A stretch of 64,000 nt of DNA, from positions 1 to 64,000 of the forward strand of contig NZ_CACVAF010000011.1 of NCBI RefSeq assembly GCF_902726565.1. Reading direction: 5' to 3'. Positions 1 through 9,646 of this stretch are shown in pieces. Below the pieces are notes generated by a model, which was not told the origin of the DNA, did no database searches, and saw only the letters and a list, made by a program, of their open reading frames with translations. A program made the position numbers and the translations under genes. This DNA comes from Yersinia vastinensis. GTDB lineage: Bacteria; Pseudomonadota; Gammaproteobacteria; Enterobacterales; Enterobacteriaceae. Within the stretch, counting starts at the first letter, position 1. Each line of letters starts with the position of its first letter.

Positions 1-43
1 CTGCATGAGAGTGATTGTGTAGCGAGTTGATTAAAACAGAATT

Positions 44-163
44 TGCCTGGCGGCCATAGCGCGGTGGTCCCACCTGATCCCATGCCGAACTCAGAAGTGA
101 AACGCCGTAGCGCCGATGGTAGTGTGGGGTCTCCCCATGCGAGAGTAGGACACTGCCAGGCAT
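44..163 (+). rRNA. rrf: 5S ribosomal RNA
   Basis: A 120-nt sequence beginning TGCCTGGCGG and ending CTGCCAGGCAT. The two ends pair to form the terminal helix of 5S rRNA, and the interior matches the enterobacterial 5S molecule almost base for base. The 43 nt before it are the 23S-5S spacer, so the window opens at the end of an rRNA operon. It is followed by the rrn terminator, and no distal tRNA gene is visible. Confidence 0.98.
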
Positions 164-177
164 CAAATCAAGCCAAG

Positions 178-204
178 ACCCCATGCCGAAAGCGTGGGGT
201 TTTT
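178..204 (+). terminator. rrn operon terminator
   Basis: ACCCCATGC and GCGTGGGGT pair around a CGAAA loop and are followed by a T run, 15 nt after the 5S gene. This is the usual shape of an enterobacterial rRNA operon terminator. Confidence 0.9.
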
Positions 205-286
205 GCTATGTGCAAAATATAAAGAACATGAGCAAATATCAGTGTGTATGCATAAGTATTTGTGGATTGAGAAAAAAGTAAAAGAG

Positions 287-316
287 AAAAGGCTACCCTG
301 TGGGTGGCCTTTTTTC
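287..316. terminator. bidirectional terminator between rrn and mobB
   Basis: AAAAGGCTACCC and GGGTGGCCTTTT form an imperfect stem flanked by A and T runs. It lies just beyond the mobB stop and can terminate the leftward mobAB transcript and any rrn read-through. Confidence 0.75.
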
Positions 317-319
317 TTT

Positions 320-850
320 TTATACTTCTGATGAGTTAGTTTTAAGCCAGTGATAAATAAATTCAGCGATCTGATCCGGCTGATTAATATCCAATTGTGT
401 TACAAGGGTCTCTATTGGTTTATCACTTGCTAAAGCAATGACATAGCTATCAATCAAACCAGAAAAAGGTTTACCAACCGCTTCTCTATAGAGTGCTATT
501 TTATTGATTGGCTCATGTTTAAAACCTTCAACCAAGATCAAATCAATAGTTGTGGCATCTAACCTGCTGGCAAGGTAGTGGAGATCCAGTGGTTTTTGTT
601 CTGGGGTTTCCGTCATTAATGCCCAACGACAATCGCTAGCGACCAGAGTTTGATGTGCACCAGCCTTACGTAATTCATAGCTATCCTTCCCCGGAGTATC
701 AATTTCCATATTGTGATGAGTATGTTTGATTAAACCGACTCGGATTTGTCGCTGTTGTAGCAAGGGAATCAGGTTCTTAAGTAATGTTGTTTTCCCTGTG
801 CCACTGTACGCAGCGATACCTAATAGTGGCGGTACTTTTTGGCTCATCAT
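320..850 (-). CDS. mobB: molybdopterin-guanine dinucleotide biosynthesis protein MobB
   Basis: A cytoplasmic GTP-binding adapter that assists MobA in attaching GMP to molybdenum cofactor to form MGD, the form used by DMSO-reductase-family enzymes. The 176-aa product has an N-terminal P-loop (SGTGKTT, about residues 17-23), the IKHTHH segment and a VEGFKHE motif near residue 108, all typical of MobB and at the normal family length. Its ATG overlaps the mobA TGA (ATGA), so the two genes are translationally coupled. MobB is dispensable in E. coli and probably accessory here. Confidence 0.95.
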   Translation of the reverse strand: MMSQKVPPLLGIAAYSGTGKTTLLKNLIPLLQQRQIRVGLIKHTHHNMEIDTPGKDSYELRKAGAHQTLVASDCRWALMTETPEQKPLDLHYLASRLDATTIDLILVEGFKHEPINKIALYREAVGKPFSGLIDSYVIALASDKPIETLVTQLDINQPDQIAEFIYHWLKTNSSEV

Positions 851-1443
851 TCCCCCTTTTTACCTCGCTCCCATAAATCACAATCTTCTTGGGTATTGAG
901 GTTGCTAAATTGTCGACTTTTCCCGTTGAACATGACGGGTTGAGCCTCGATACTGTCCATAAATATCATTAGCTTGCGATCACCATTAGCCAGATACTGA
1001 GCCAGCAGTGGCTGCAAACTCACATGCATTAACGCCAATGTCGGGTGTGCTCGTTCACCATCATGTACGTACGATGCCAATGCCTGCTGTTTGCCTTGCC
1101 AAAGTTGAGAGACTAAATTGGTAGGCAGTGCTGGAACGTCACAGGGAGCAAATATAACCCATTCGGTAGCTGAATGGCTTAATCCTGCATGCATACCTGC
1201 CAGAGGGCCTACAAAGCCAGTAATGGCATCATTAATAACTTGAATTCCACTCTCTTGATAGCGATCTTGATTGCGATTAGCATTAATCAGAATATCGTTG
1301 ACTTGGGGTTTTAATCTATCAATTACATATTGATACAACGGTTTATCGTGCAGGAGAATAAGCCCTTTATCGTTTCCTCCCATTCGAGAAGAACGACCTC
1401 CTGCAAGAAGAACGCCTGTAATATTGGGCTGCATTTCTATCAC
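847..1443 (-). CDS. mobA: molybdenum cofactor guanylyltransferase MobA
   Basis: Transfers GMP from GTP to Mo-molybdopterin to make molybdopterin guanine dinucleotide in the cytoplasm. The 198-aa protein begins with the nucleotidyltransferase signature LLAGGRSSRMGGNDKG (residues about 12-27) and carries the FAPCDVP metal-binding segment near residue 98. It is the first gene of a mobA-mobB operon, divergent from yihD across a 144-nt intergenic region. The order matches E. coli. Confidence 0.96.
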   Translation of the reverse strand: MIEMQPNITGVLLAGGRSSRMGGNDKGLILLHDKPLYQYVIDRLKPQVNDILINANRNQDRYQESGIQVINDAITGFVGPLAGMHAGLSHSATEWVIFAPCDVPALPTNLVSQLWQGKQQALASYVHDGERAHPTLALMHVSLQPLLAQYLANGDRKLMIFMDSIEAQPVMFNGKSRQFSNLNTQEDCDLWERGKKGE

Positions 1444-1587
1444 TCCGTTGTATTCAATTCGCAGATGAATTGTATCTTTAAATAGGAGGGTAGGTCAGGA
1501 TTTACTTTTATTGACAATAGGCTCTCTTTCCCTGTGTGAATATCCCTGCTACTTTGTCAGCATATTTTTGAATAGGATAATTTTGTT

Positions 1588-1857
1588 ATGAAATGCCATC
1601 GTGTTAATGAACTCATTGAGCTTTTACATCCAGCCTGGCAGCAAGAACCTGATTTAAATTTGGTGCAGTTTTTACAAAAATTGGCAGCTGAAGCGGGTTT
1701 TAAAGGTGAATTTTCAGATCTGACCGACGATATTCTTATTTACCACTTAAAAATGCGCGGTTCAGCATCGACAGAAGTGATTCCTGGTCTGAAAAAAGAT
1801 TATGAAGAGGACTTTAAAACAGCCATCTTGCGCGCGCGTGGCATCATTAAAGATTAG
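1588..1857 (+). CDS. yihD: YihD family protein (DUF1040)
   Basis: An 89-aa acidic cytoplasmic protein aligning along its whole length with E. coli YihD (PAWQxEPDLNL, [20 protein letters not shown]). The function is not established. It is monocistronic-looking, followed 90 nt later by srkA, the same order as in E. coli where yihD precedes the srkA-dsbA operon. Confidence 0.93.
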   Translation: MKCHRVNELIELLHPAWQQEPDLNLVQFLQKLAAEAGFKGEFSDLTDDILIYHLKMRGSASTEVIPGLKKDYEEDFKTAILRARGIIKD

Positions 1858-1947
1858 TCATACTCCTGTCTGCGTAGATAGGGGCTTTGATGATACTATT
1901 TCTTATTCTCAGCAAGCCGCTGTCACTTATATAGACTGAATGTTGCT

Positions 1948-2934
1948 ATGAACAGCTCTGCTTTTAATTTTCAGACGTTGTCACCTGACTTGATTATGGA
2001 TGCCCTTGACGGGGCGGGGTTACGCGTGGATTCAGGGTTAACCGCGCTTAATAGCTACGAAAACCGTGTTTATCAGTTTATGGATGAAGGGCGTAAACGA
2101 TGTGTGGTTAAGTTCTATCGCCCCGAGCGCTGGAGCCGTGAGCAAATTATTGAGGAGCATCAATTCTCGATTGATTTGGCGGAGTCGGAGATCCCGGTGA
2201 TTGCCCCATTGCTACTTAATGGGGACACCTTACATACTCACGGCGGCTTTTTCTTTACCGTATTTCCAAGTGTTGGTGGGCGTCAGTATGAAGTAGATAA
2301 CCTTGACCAGTTGGAATGGGTGGGGCGTTATCTAGGGCGGATTCATCAGGTGGGAAGTGACAGACTTTTTGTCGCCCGCCCAACGATAGGTATTGAGGAG
2401 TATCTGACAGAGCCACGTCAGTTGTTGGCCAGCAGTGAATTGGTGCCAGTAAAACAGCGAGATAAGTTCCTGGCTGCGACGGATTTACTGATAAGTACCA
2501 TAAAGCAGTATTGGCATACAGACTGGCAACCATTACGGTTACATGGTGACTGTCATCCAGGTAATATCTTGTGGCGTGACGGGCCGATGTTTGTTGACTT
2601 GGATGATGCCCGAAATGGTCCTGCGGTTCAGGATCTTTGGATGTTGCTACATGGGGATCGTCGTGAACAGCTTATCCAGTTAGATATTTTGCTAGAAGCC
2701 TATGGTGAATTTGCTGATTTTGATCAGCGAGAACTCGCACTGATTGAACCTTTGCGGGCGATGCGGATGGTTTATTACCTTGCTTGGGTAGCCAGACGTT
2801 GGCAAGACCCGGCATTTCCTAGAAGTTTTCCGTGGATGGCGGAGTCTGATTTTTGGTTACAGCAGACTGCATCATTTACAGAGCAGGTTAAGCTGTTGCA
2901 GGCACCCCCTTTGCAGCTGATGCCAATGTACTAA
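1948..2934 (+). CDS. srkA: stress response Ser/Thr kinase A
   Basis: YihE/RdoA, a choline-kinase-fold (APH-type) protein kinase that protects against stress-induced death and is part of the Cpx envelope-stress response in E. coli. The 328-aa product shows the catalytic-loop sequence LHGDCHPGNILW (about residues 198-209) and the metal-binding VDLDDARNGP (about 215-224). The length equals the E. coli protein. It lies 27 nt upstream of dsbA, so the two are probably co-transcribed, consistent with Cpx control of both. Confidence 0.96.
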   Translation: MNSSAFNFQTLSPDLIMDALDGAGLRVDSGLTALNSYENRVYQFMDEGRKRCVVKFYRPERWSREQIIEEHQFSIDLAESEIPVIAPLLLNGDTLHTHGGFFFTVFPSVGGRQYEVDNLDQLEWVGRYLGRIHQVGSDRLFVARPTIGIEEYLTEPRQLLASSELVPVKQRDKFLAATDLLISTIKQYWHTDWQPLRLHGDCHPGNILWRDGPMFVDLDDARNGPAVQDLWMLLHGDRREQLIQLDILLEAYGEFADFDQRELALIEPLRAMRMVYYLAWVARRWQDPAFPRSFPWMAESDFWLQQTASFTEQVKLLQAPPLQLMPMY

Positions 2935-2961
2935 AGCGAAGATAATGGAGATTGTTATAGT

Positions 2962-3585
2962 ATGAAAAATGTATGGTTAGCGCTCGTTGGCATGGTGATG
3001 GCATTCAGTGTATCGGCGGCACAATTTACCGATGGTACTCAGTACCAGACGTTAAACAAGCCAGTCACTGGCGAGCCTCAGGTTTTAGAGTTTTTCTCAT
3101 TCTATTGCCCGCACTGCTACCAGTTTGAAGAGATTTACCATGTTCCTCAGACAGTCAAAAAAGCACTGCCTGAAGGGGTCAAAATGACCCGTTATCATGT
3201 GGAATTCCTTGGTCCATTGGGTAAAGAACTGACCCAAGCATGGGCAGTTGCAATGGCATTGGGTGTTGAGGAGAAAGTGACTCCACTGATGTTTGAGGGT
3301 GTACAGAAAACACAGACCGTACAAACTCCGGATGATATTCGTAATGTATTTATCAAAGCGGGTGTGAGCGGCGAAGACTATGATGCAGCATTAAATAGTT
3401 TTGTCGTTAAATCACTGGTGGTTCAGCAGCAAAAAGCCGCTGAAGATTTACAATTACGTGGTGTACCAGCCATGTTTGTTAATGGCAAATATATGATTAA
3501 AAACGACGGCATAGATACCAGTTCAATGGATAACTATGTTAAGCAGTATGCTGATGTCGTTAAGTTTTTACTGACTCAAAAGTAA
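2962..3585 (+). CDS. dsbA: periplasmic thiol:disulfide oxidoreductase DsbA
   Basis: Introduces disulfide bonds into secreted proteins in the periplasm and is re-oxidised by DsbB. The 207-aa precursor has a signal peptide (about residues 1-19, ending VSAA) and a thioredoxin fold with the redox motif CPHC (about residues 49-52). The cis-proline loop is [12 protein letters not shown] near residue 166. It is the distal gene of the srkA-dsbA unit and is followed by an intrinsic terminator. Confidence 0.97.
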   Translation: MKNVWLALVGMVMAFSVSAAQFTDGTQYQTLNKPVTGEPQVLEFFSFYCPHCYQFEEIYHVPQTVKKALPEGVKMTRYHVEFLGPLGKELTQAWAVAMALGVEEKVTPLMFEGVQKTQTVQTPDDIRNVFIKAGVSGEDYDAALNSFVVKSLVVQQQKAAEDLQLRGVPAMFVNGKYMIKNDGIDTSSMDNYVKQYADVVKFLLTQK

Positions 3586-3600
3586 TCGCATTAATCATAT

Positions 3601-3637
3601 AAAAAGAGGGGCTGAATTTTATTCGCCCCTTTTTTTT
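3601..3637 (+). terminator. dsbA terminator
   Basis: AGGGGC and GCCCCT form a stem around a short AT loop, followed by eight T residues, 20 nt after the dsbA stop codon. Confidence 0.85.
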
Positions 3638-4182
3638 ATCAAATATCCGCACTGTCCTAATATGATTATCTTGTTGTCATAAATGCATCGTATTGTCTAA
3701 TGTGATAGTCATACTGATGAATAATTTATTTTTATTTATTACCGTGTTGTTTATGATTTATTTATCTATTTTACTGATAGGCAAATAGTCATGTTCGTGA
3801 TGCAAAAAGAGAAAATGAGGTGGGCGTAAGTAATAAAAAATTTGGGAAGATAAATTTACCATAAGTAAAATTTATTTACCTTATGCTGGTAACTGAATAA
3901 GTAATATCCACAATTTAGATAAAGAAATAATGACAGTAAAACAAAAAAACAATAACTATAACATACTGATTTTTATGGTTTTAAATATTAAGGATTTGAG
4001 AGTCATTTGACAAATATAAAATACACACGTTTTTACGCACAAAGTTATCCACAGGTTAGATCTTGAGGATCTTCATGTAAAATGCTCTCTTTCGCACAAG
4101 AATGGACGCTAAAATTCGTCTCTTGCTGCCAGCTATGGCATTCTTAGCGTTAGACCTTGCTGATTAAAGATGAAGAAACTCT
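3638..4182 (+). promoter_or_regulatory. AT-rich polA upstream region with a consensus DnaA box
   Basis: About 540 nt without a convincing gene. It is strongly AT-rich from 3640 to 4020. A perfect DnaA box (TTATCCACA) sits at 4045-4053. A plausible -10 (TAAAAT, 4078-4083) lies 25 nt downstream, so a bound DnaA would sit near the -35 of the polA promoter. The -35 itself is weak. No RNA gene was recognised. Confidence 0.45.
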
Positions 4183-6981
4183 ATGGCCCAGATTGCAGAA
4201 AACCCATTGATCCTCGTTGACGGTTCCTCTTACCTCTATCGTGCTTATCATGCCTTTCCGCCACTCACGAACAGCAGTGGTGAGCCAACTGGCGCCATGT
4301 ACGGCGTTTTGAACATGTTGCGCAGCCTCTTGCTACAGTATCGCCCAAGCCATGTGGCAGTGGTATTTGATGCTAAAGGCAAAACATTTCGTGATGAACT
4401 GTTCGCCGAATATAAATCTCATCGCCCACCGATGCCTGATGATTTACGTGCTCAAATCGAGCCACTTCATCAAATGGTTAAGGCGATGGGGCTGCCTTTA
4501 TTAGTCGTTTCCGGTGTTGAAGCTGATGATGTTATTGGCACTCTGGCGCAAGAAGCCGAAAAAGCTGGCCATGCGGTATTAATTAGTACCGGTGATAAAG
4601 ATATGGCGCAATTAGTTACGCCAAACATTACTCTTATCAATACAATGAATAACGCTATTTTAGGGCCACAAGAAGTGTGCGATAAATATGGCGTGCCTCC
4701 TGAATTGATTATTGATTTTCTAGCGCTAATGGGGGACTCCTCAGACAATATTCCGGGTGTTCCGGGTGTGGGTGAGAAGACTGCTCAAGCTTTATTACAA
4801 GGTTTGGGTGGGTTAGATGCGCTGTTTAGTAATTTGGATAAAATATCCACGCTGACATTCCGTGGCGCTAAAACTATGTCAGCTAAGTTAGAGCAAAATA
4901 AAGATGTTGCCTATCTCTCCTATAAATTAGCCACCATTAAAACAGATGTTGAATTAGATGTGACTTGTGACGAACTCACGGTCTCACAACCGGATGATGA
5001 GCAATTACATCAGCTCTTCAGCCGTTATGAATTTAAGCGCTGGCTGGCAGATGTTGAAGCCGGTAAGTGGTTGGATGGCAAAAAAGATCGGCCAACGGGG
5101 CAGACGAATAATAAATCTTTTATCGCCACAGAACCCGCCGCTGCGGCTGAAGTGACGGCTGTATTGTCACAAGAAAATTATCAAACCATCTTGGATGAAA
5201 AGTCGTTAGCTGACTGGATTGAACGGCTTAAAAAAGCAGAAGTTTTCGCTTTTGATACTGAGACTGACGGCCTTGATACTCTCAGTAGCAATTTAATTGG
5301 CCTTTCGTTCGCCGTTGCTCCAGGCGAGGCCGCTTATTTGCCTGTCGCACATGATTATCTGGATGCACCTGCACAACTTGATCGTGATTGGGTTCTGGCG
5401 CAGCTTAAGCCCTTATTGGAAGACGATAAGGCCCTTAAAGTGGGGCAAAATCTCAAGTTTGACCAAAGTATGTTGGCACGCTATGGCATTGATCTACGTG
5501 GTATTGCTTTTGATACGATGCTCGAGTCGTATGTTTTGGACAGTGTCGCGGGCCGACATGATATGGACAGTTTGGCGGAACGCTATCTCAATCATAAAAC
5601 CATTACCTTCGAAGAGATCGCTGGTAAGGGTAAGAACCAACTGACCTTTAACCAAATTGCATTAGAACAAGCGGGGCCTTACGCGGCAGAAGATGCCGAT
5701 GTCACGCTACAACTGCATTTGGCGTTGTGGCCTAAACTACAGCAAAGTGACGGTTTGAAGCGGGTATTCCAGGAAATTGAAATGCCACTGCTGCCCGTGT
5801 TATCTCGTATTGAGCGCACAGGTGTATTGATTGATCAAAATATTTTGGCGGCCCACTCTAAAGAACTCACTATCCGTCTTGATGAATTGGAGAAACAAGC
5901 GCATGAATTGGCTGAAGAGCCGTTTAATCTCGCTTCCCCTAAGCAGTTACAAGTCATTTTGTATGAAAAACAAAAACTGCCAGTTTTGAAAAAAACGCCC
6001 GGTGGCGCGGCTTCAACAAATGAAGAAGTGCTGGCCGAACTGGCATTGGACTACCCTCTGCCAAAAGTGATTCTTGAGTATCGTGGTTTAGCAAAACTCA
6101 AAAGTACCTATACCGATAAGTTACCACTGATGATTAACCCTGTGTCCGGGCGTGTTCATACCTCTTATCATCAGGCTGTCACGGCAACCGGGCGTTTATC
6201 TTCCCGTGACCCTAACTTGCAAAATATTCCGGTGCGAAATGAAGAGGGGCGTCGTATACGTCAGGCTTTTATTGCGCCAAAAGATTACCGCATTATGGCC
6301 GCTGACTATTCACAGATTGAACTGCGTATTATGGCCCATTTGTCACAGGATAAAGGTCTGTTGGCAGCTTTTGCGGCCGGAAAAGATATTCACCGTGCAA
6401 CGGCGGCAGAAGTTTTTGGCCTTCCACTGGATAAAGTGACCAATGAACAGCGCCGCAGTGCTAAGGCCATTAACTTTGGTTTGATTTATGGTATGAGCGC
6501 ATTTGGTTTGGCGCGGCAGCTGAACATTCCCCGCGGGGAAGCACAACGCTATATGGATCTCTATTTTGAGCGCTACCCGGGTGTGCTGGAGTATATGGAG
6601 CGCACACGCAAGCAAGCGGCGGACCAAGGTTACGTCAGCACGCTTGATGGGCGTCGCCTCTATTTACCTGATATTCATTCACGCAATGCGACTCGCCGTA
6701 AAGCGGCTGAACGTGAAGCTATCAATGCGCCGATGCAAGGGACTGCTGCTGATATCATCAAGCGCGCCATGATTGCCGTGGATGCTTGGTTACAGCAAGA
6801 AGCTGAAGCTAAGGTCCGGGTTATCATGCAGGTACACGATGAATTGGTGTTTGAGGTGCATGAAAGTGTGGTGGAAAGCGCTGAGAAGAAAATCCGTGAA
6901 TTGATGGAGCAGAGCATGCAATTGGCCGTGCCATTGAAAGTTGATGTCGGTGTTGGCGAGAACTGGGATCAGGCTCACTAG
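4183..6981 (+). CDS. polA: DNA polymerase I
   Basis: Okazaki-fragment maturation and repair polymerase. The 932-aa protein has the three usual domains: an N-terminal 5' nuclease ([15 protein letters not shown] at the start, [18 protein letters not shown] near 185-200), a 3'-5' exonuclease (FDTETDGLD near 355) and the polymerase domain. The latter has motif A ([14 protein letters not shown]), motif B ([15 protein letters not shown]) and motif C ([10 protein letters not shown]). Exonuclease and polymerase acidic residues are present, so both activities should be intact. The start at 4183 matches the family N-terminus. It is followed by spf as in other Enterobacterales. Confidence 0.98.
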   Translation: MAQIAENPLILVDGSSYLYRAYHAFPPLTNSSGEPTGAMYGVLNMLRSLLLQYRPSHVAVVFDAKGKTFRDELFAEYKSHRPPMPDDLRAQIEPLHQMVKAMGLPLLVVSGVEADDVIGTLAQEAEKAGHAVLISTGDKDMAQLVTPNITLINTMNNAILGPQEVCDKYGVPPELIIDFLALMGDSSDNIPGVPGVGEKTAQALLQGLGGLDALFSNLDKISTLTFRGAKTMSAKLEQNKDVAYLSYKLATIKTDVELDVTCDELTVSQPDDEQLHQLFSRYEFKRWLADVEAGKWLDGKKDRPTGQTNNKSFIATEPAAAAEVTAVLSQENYQTILDEKSLADWIERLKKAEVFAFDTETDGLDTLSSNLIGLSFAVAPGEAAYLPVAHDYLDAPAQLDRDWVLAQLKPLLEDDKALKVGQNLKFDQSMLARYGIDLRGIAFDTMLESYVLDSVAGRHDMDSLAERYLNHKTITFEEIAGKGKNQLTFNQIALEQAGPYAAEDADVTLQLHLALWPKLQQSDGLKRVFQEIEMPLLPVLSRIERTGVLIDQNILAAHSKELTIRLDELEKQAHELAEEPFNLASPKQLQVILYEKQKLPVLKKTPGGAASTNEEVLAELALDYPLPKVILEYRGLAKLKSTYTDKLPLMINPVSGRVHTSYHQAVTATGRLSSRDPNLQNIPVRNEEGRRIRQAFIAPKDYRIMAADYSQIELRIMAHLSQDKGLLAAFAAGKDIHRATAAEVFGLPLDKVTNEQRRSAKAINFGLIYGMSAFGLARQLNIPRGEAQRYMDLYFERYPGVLEYMERTRKQAADQGYVSTLDGRRLYLPDIHSRNATRRKAAEREAINAPMQGTAADIIKRAMIAVDAWLQQEAEAKVRVIMQVHDELVFEVHESVVESAEKKIRELMEQSMQLAVPLKVDVGVGENWDQAH

Positions 6982-7078
6982 TTGTGCGGGTAAGTGACGA
7001 TAAATAAAGCACTTTATGTAATTAAGCTACATTTATGGGCGGAAATGCGGGGATGTTGTGCGCTGAATCGTGCCAATT

Positions 7079-7133
7079 TGTGTAACTATACAACAAAAAA
7101 TTCTTTTGCCCTGCGAAAAAATGATGTAGAGTT
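7079..7133 (+). promoter_or_regulatory. spf promoter region with possible CRP site
   Basis: TAGAGT (7127-7132) is a plausible -10 for the RNA starting at 7140, and a weak -35 (TTGCCC) lies upstream. TGTGTAACTATACAAC at 7079-7094 resembles a degraded CRP site. CRP-cAMP represses spf in E. coli, so a site here would be expected, but this match is weak. Confidence 0.4.
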
Positions 7134-7139
7134 ACAGAC

Positions 7140-7247
7140 GTAGGGTACAGAGGTAAGATGTTCTATCTTTCAGACCTTTTACTTCACGTAATCGGATTTG
7201 GCTGTATATTAGCCGCCCCAGTCATTTATTGACTGGGGCGTTTTTTA
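7140..7247 (+). ncRNA. spf: Spot 42 small RNA
   Basis: The sequence from GTAGGGTACAGAGG to the terminator GCCCCAGTCA...TGACTGGGGC plus T run is nearly identical to E. coli Spot 42, and it lies in the conserved polA-spf-engB position. The RNA is Hfq-dependent and acts by base-pairing to repress galK and other catabolic mRNAs when cAMP is low. The 5' unstructured regions that pair with targets are unchanged as far as can be judged; the differences sit in the loop just before the terminator. Confidence 0.96.
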
Positions 7248-7286
7248 TGGGGCTTTTGCTGACAGGTTGGAGGCGGTAGATATACC

Positions 7287-7310
7287 GAGAAACAGCCCTT
7301 ACGGGCTGCT
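7287..7310 (-). terminator. engB terminator
   Basis: CAGCCC and GGGCTG pair around a short loop. Read on the minus strand the stem is followed by TTT. It lies 13 nt beyond the engB stop and is modest in strength. Confidence 0.5.
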
Positions 7311-7322
7311 TAATGACGAATT

Positions 7323-7973
7323 TTATTCACCTTCGTCGTCATACTCATCAATCATTACTTCGGGTGGAATTTCACTGAACCAGGTATCCAGTTTCTCCCG
7401 TAACTTATCAACACCAATCTTTTTCAGTGATGAGAAAGCTTCAACCTGAATATCCCCCATAAATGGAATGATTGCTTCCCGCACCATGTTCAACTGGGCT
7501 TTACGCGCACCTGAAGCCAGTTTGTCTGCTTTGGTCAGTAATAAAAGAACAGGAGTACCGACGGCCACCGCCCAAGTAATCATCTGCTGATCCAAATCTT
7601 TCAGCGGATGGCGGATATCCATCAAAACGACTAATCCTTTCAGACAGTTACGTTTCTGTAAATATTCACCCAGTGCCCGTTGCCACTTGATTTTCATCTC
7701 TTCCGGAACTTCGGCATAACCATATCCCGGTAAGTCGACCAGGCGTACACCCTCAACGACTTCAAATAAATTAATCAGTTGAGTACGACCCGGTGTTTTA
7801 CTGGTTCTGGCCAGACTTTTCTGGTTGGTTAATGTATTGAGAGCACTCGATTTACCTGCATTTGAGCGGCCAGCAAATGCCACTTCAATACCTTCATCAC
7901 GCGGCAGATGGCGAATATCCGGAGCACTGATGACGAAATGAGTCATGTGATAGTTATAGTTTCTGATAGTCAA
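7323..7973 (-). CDS. engB: ribosome biogenesis GTPase EngB/YihA (YsxC)
   Basis: Essential GTPase acting in 50S subunit assembly and linked to the cell cycle. The 216-aa protein has G1 GRSNAGKSS (about residues 35-43), G3 DLPGYG (near 87), G4 TKAD (near 153) and the G2-region [11 protein letters not shown]. The C-terminal tail is slightly longer and acidic (DDEGE). It is transcribed toward spf, convergent with the polA-spf unit, as in E. coli. Confidence 0.96.
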   Translation of the reverse strand: MTIRNYNYHMTHFVISAPDIRHLPRDEGIEVAFAGRSNAGKSSALNTLTNQKSLARTSKTPGRTQLINLFEVVEGVRLVDLPGYGYAEVPEEMKIKWQRALGEYLQKRNCLKGLVVLMDIRHPLKDLDQQMITWAVAVGTPVLLLLTKADKLASGARKAQLNMVREAIIPFMGDIQVEAFSSLKKIGVDKLREKLDTWFSEIPPEVMIDEYDDEGE

Positions 7974-8268
7974 AATTTGTCGTCTCCGTGAGAGATTGCT
8001 TACATGGAGCGATTATAACTGCATCAGGCCGAAAAAAGGGGGTTTATCTTTATTCCCGCCAAACTTGACCCTAAAGAGGGGCTAACGAATCTCTTTTCCT
8101 ACTTTTTCTTATGAAATTCCAATTTTTGTGAGTTGGTGGTCATTGTCGAGAAAGTTAATGGCATATTATTTATGAACTGTTAAGAAAATCTTTATTAAAA
8201 ATGCGCTACTATTATTAACGATCAGTTGTTTTGTGATTTGTTATTCTTAATAAAAACAAATAACTGAT
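7974..8268. other. AT-rich intergenic region, engB to csrC
   Basis: About 300 nt holding the divergent promoters of engB and csrC. AT-rich tracts dominate from 8160 to 8265. No gene is recognisable. UvrY-binding sites are expected upstream of csrC, but none was identified with certainty. Confidence 0.4.
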
Positions 8269-8274
8269 TATAGT
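8269..8274 (+). promoter_or_regulatory. csrC promoter -10
   Basis: TATAGT lies seven bases before the point where the GGA-rich sequence begins (about 8281), preceded by an AT-rich stretch. No convincing -35 is present, as expected for an activated (UvrY/BarA) promoter. Confidence 0.5.
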
Positions 8275-8280
8275 TTTAAC

Positions 8281-8697
8281 AGTGCGGGATGCACTGGCAA
8301 GGAGCATCATCACTTAGGAAGAGTGGCCTATGCTTAAGGAATGTAATGGATATACTGTGAGCCAGGGATGAGAGAGGGAGCTTATACACCCAATAGCATT
8401 TGAGTTGTAGGTCAGCGGCAACAGAATAGACCCAAGGCGTTGAGATAATGCAATGAATTGGGTGAATGATGGCGGCTAACAACCCTACAACTTGAAAGAT
8501 AATGGGTATAAAAGGATGTTTATGGACACAGGCCGGAGTGCTGGGTGAGTCGCCTTCAGGGTTGGAGGGATGGCAAGGAAGGCGTGTTGCAGGAGGGAGA
8601 AACCGGGACGTTATGTAAGTGCAGGGAGTGCGCTGTAAGGATATCCTTCCGCAGAAGGTGCGAAAAAAGGCGACAGGTTAATCTGCCGCCTTTTTTC
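8281..8697 (+). ncRNA. csrC: CsrC regulatory RNA, interrupted by a palindromic repeat
   Basis: CsrC sequesters the translational regulator CsrA through many GGA motifs in hairpin loops. The locus lies between engB and yihI, exactly where csrC lies in E. coli. It is packed with GGA: about 7 copies in 8281-8382 and 11 in 8511-8640. It ends in a terminator (GGCGACAG...CTGCCGCC plus T run, 8663-8696) closely matching that of E. coli csrC. A 128-bp palindromic repeat without any GGA occupies 8383-8510 inside the transcript. Without it the RNA would be about 290 nt. The 5' end is inferred from the -10. Confidence 0.8.
8383..8510. repeat. 127-bp-class palindromic repeat, copy 1 (inside csrC)
   Basis: Begins TATACACCCAATA and ends ATAATGGGTATA. 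The outer arms are inverted repeats (left ...GAGTTGTAGG, right CCTACAACTTGAAAG...). Length and ends match the copies at 8732-8858 and 17557-17683. It resembles the palindromic repeats common in Yersinia and Serratia; whether it belongs to the published YPAL class is not certain. Confidence 0.8.
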
Positions 8698-8731
8698 TTT
8701 CTCTTCTTTCTGCTAGATTCCGGCCCAAATC

Positions 8732-8858
8732 TATACCCAATAAATTTCAAAATGCGGGAAGGCTACAAGCAAGGGAATCTCGATGAACTTACATGAATAA
8801 GTGATTTGGGCGATTGTGTGTTGCGAACACTTCTGCAAGTTGAAAGATGCCGGGTATA
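8732..8858. repeat. 127-bp-class palindromic repeat, copy 2 (csrC-yihI)
   Basis: Starts TATACCCAATAAATTTCAA and ends TTGAAAGATGCCGGGTATA. It is 127 bp long, lies 35 nt after the csrC terminator and ends 39 nt before the yihI start. The core differs considerably from copy 1, but the ends are the same, so the arms are what is conserved. Confidence 0.8.
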
Positions 8859-8897
8859 TACTCAATCCGATCCCATACTCATTTAAGAGCACAGGTT

Positions 8898-9464
8898 ATG
8901 AAGCAACCAAATAAAGCACCACGCGCAACTAGCGCGGCCCCGAAAGGCACCGCGACACCAAAGCGCCATAAAAAGACCCGTGTAGAGCTTGATCTTGAAG
9001 CACGCGAGCGTAAGCGTCAGAAAAGACACAGCGGCAATCGCTCTGGTGCGAGAACCAATGTTGAGGGTAGCAATAAAAAAGGCCAAACCCAGACTCAAGA
9101 GAAAGATCCACGCATTGGCAGCAAAGTGCCTGTACCTTTGGTCGTTGAGAGCAAGGTAAAAGCGAAGCCAACCACTAAGCCAGTAGCGAAAGTCGAAGCC
9201 AAGCCACGTCTGACGCCGCAAGAAGAGCTGACTAAGCTGGAAAACGATGAACGTCTGGATGCATTGCTGGATCGTCTGGACAACGACGAAGTATTAAGCA
9301 AAGAAGACCAAGCTTATGTGGATCTGACGTTAGACCGTATTGATGCCCTGATGGAGCAGTTGGGTATTGAATTAGGTGATGATGAGGACGACGAAGAGCA
9401 AGAAGAAAAACAGGAAGATATTTTAAGATTACTGAAAAGCGGTAATCCAAAAGACGCATTTTAA
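8898..9464 (+). CDS. yihI: Der GTPase-activating protein YihI
   Basis: Activates the GTPase Der and so modulates 50S ribosome maturation. The 188-aa product has a highly basic, low-complexity N-terminal half (K/R-rich, [20 protein letters not shown]), the conserved [13 protein letters not shown] segment, and an acidic C-terminus rich in D/E. The start at 8898 (MKQPNKAP) gives the family length and N-terminus. An in-frame ATG at 8847 would add 17 residues derived partly from the repeat element and was not chosen. Confidence 0.93.
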   Translation: MKQPNKAPRATSAAPKGTATPKRHKKTRVELDLEARERKRQKRHSGNRSGARTNVEGSNKKGQTQTQEKDPRIGSKVPVPLVVESKVKAKPTTKPVAKVEAKPRLTPQEELTKLENDERLDALLDRLDNDEVLSKEDQAYVDLTLDRIDALMEQLGIELGDDEDDEEQEEKQEDILRLLKSGNPKDAF

Positions 9465-9467
9465 ACC

Positions 9468-9644
9468 ATGAGGTGGGTGATCCCGATAATAGCCCTACTA
9501 CTAACATGTTATCTATTGTGGTTATTGGGTAAACTATGGCGACTGTCGCAACGTAGGTCACGATTGCGCAGCGCTACTGCGGCCAGACAACGAAAACATC
9601 TGCCCCCTAACCGGCCCGGTAAGCGAAAATATCGGAAGGAATGA
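9468..9644 (+). CDS. small basic single-span membrane protein
   Basis: A 58-aa reading frame starting three bases after the yihI stop (MRWVIPIIALLL) and ending just before the hemN start. Residues about 4-21 form one hydrophobic helix, and the rest is strongly basic (many R and K, with a QRRSR stretch). Tight packing between yihI and hemN suggests real translation, but I do not recognise the family. Topology prediction would place the basic tail in the cytoplasm. Confidence 0.55.
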   Translation: MRWVIPIIALLLTCYLLWLLGKLWRLSQRRSRLRSATAARQRKHLPPNRPGKRKYRKE

Positions 9645-9646
9645 AC

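Noticed and set aside
8545-8796. 83-codon frame over the csrC 3' half
   Set aside because: The sequence is explained by the CsrC RNA and its terminator, and the frame runs through the terminator and into the repeat.
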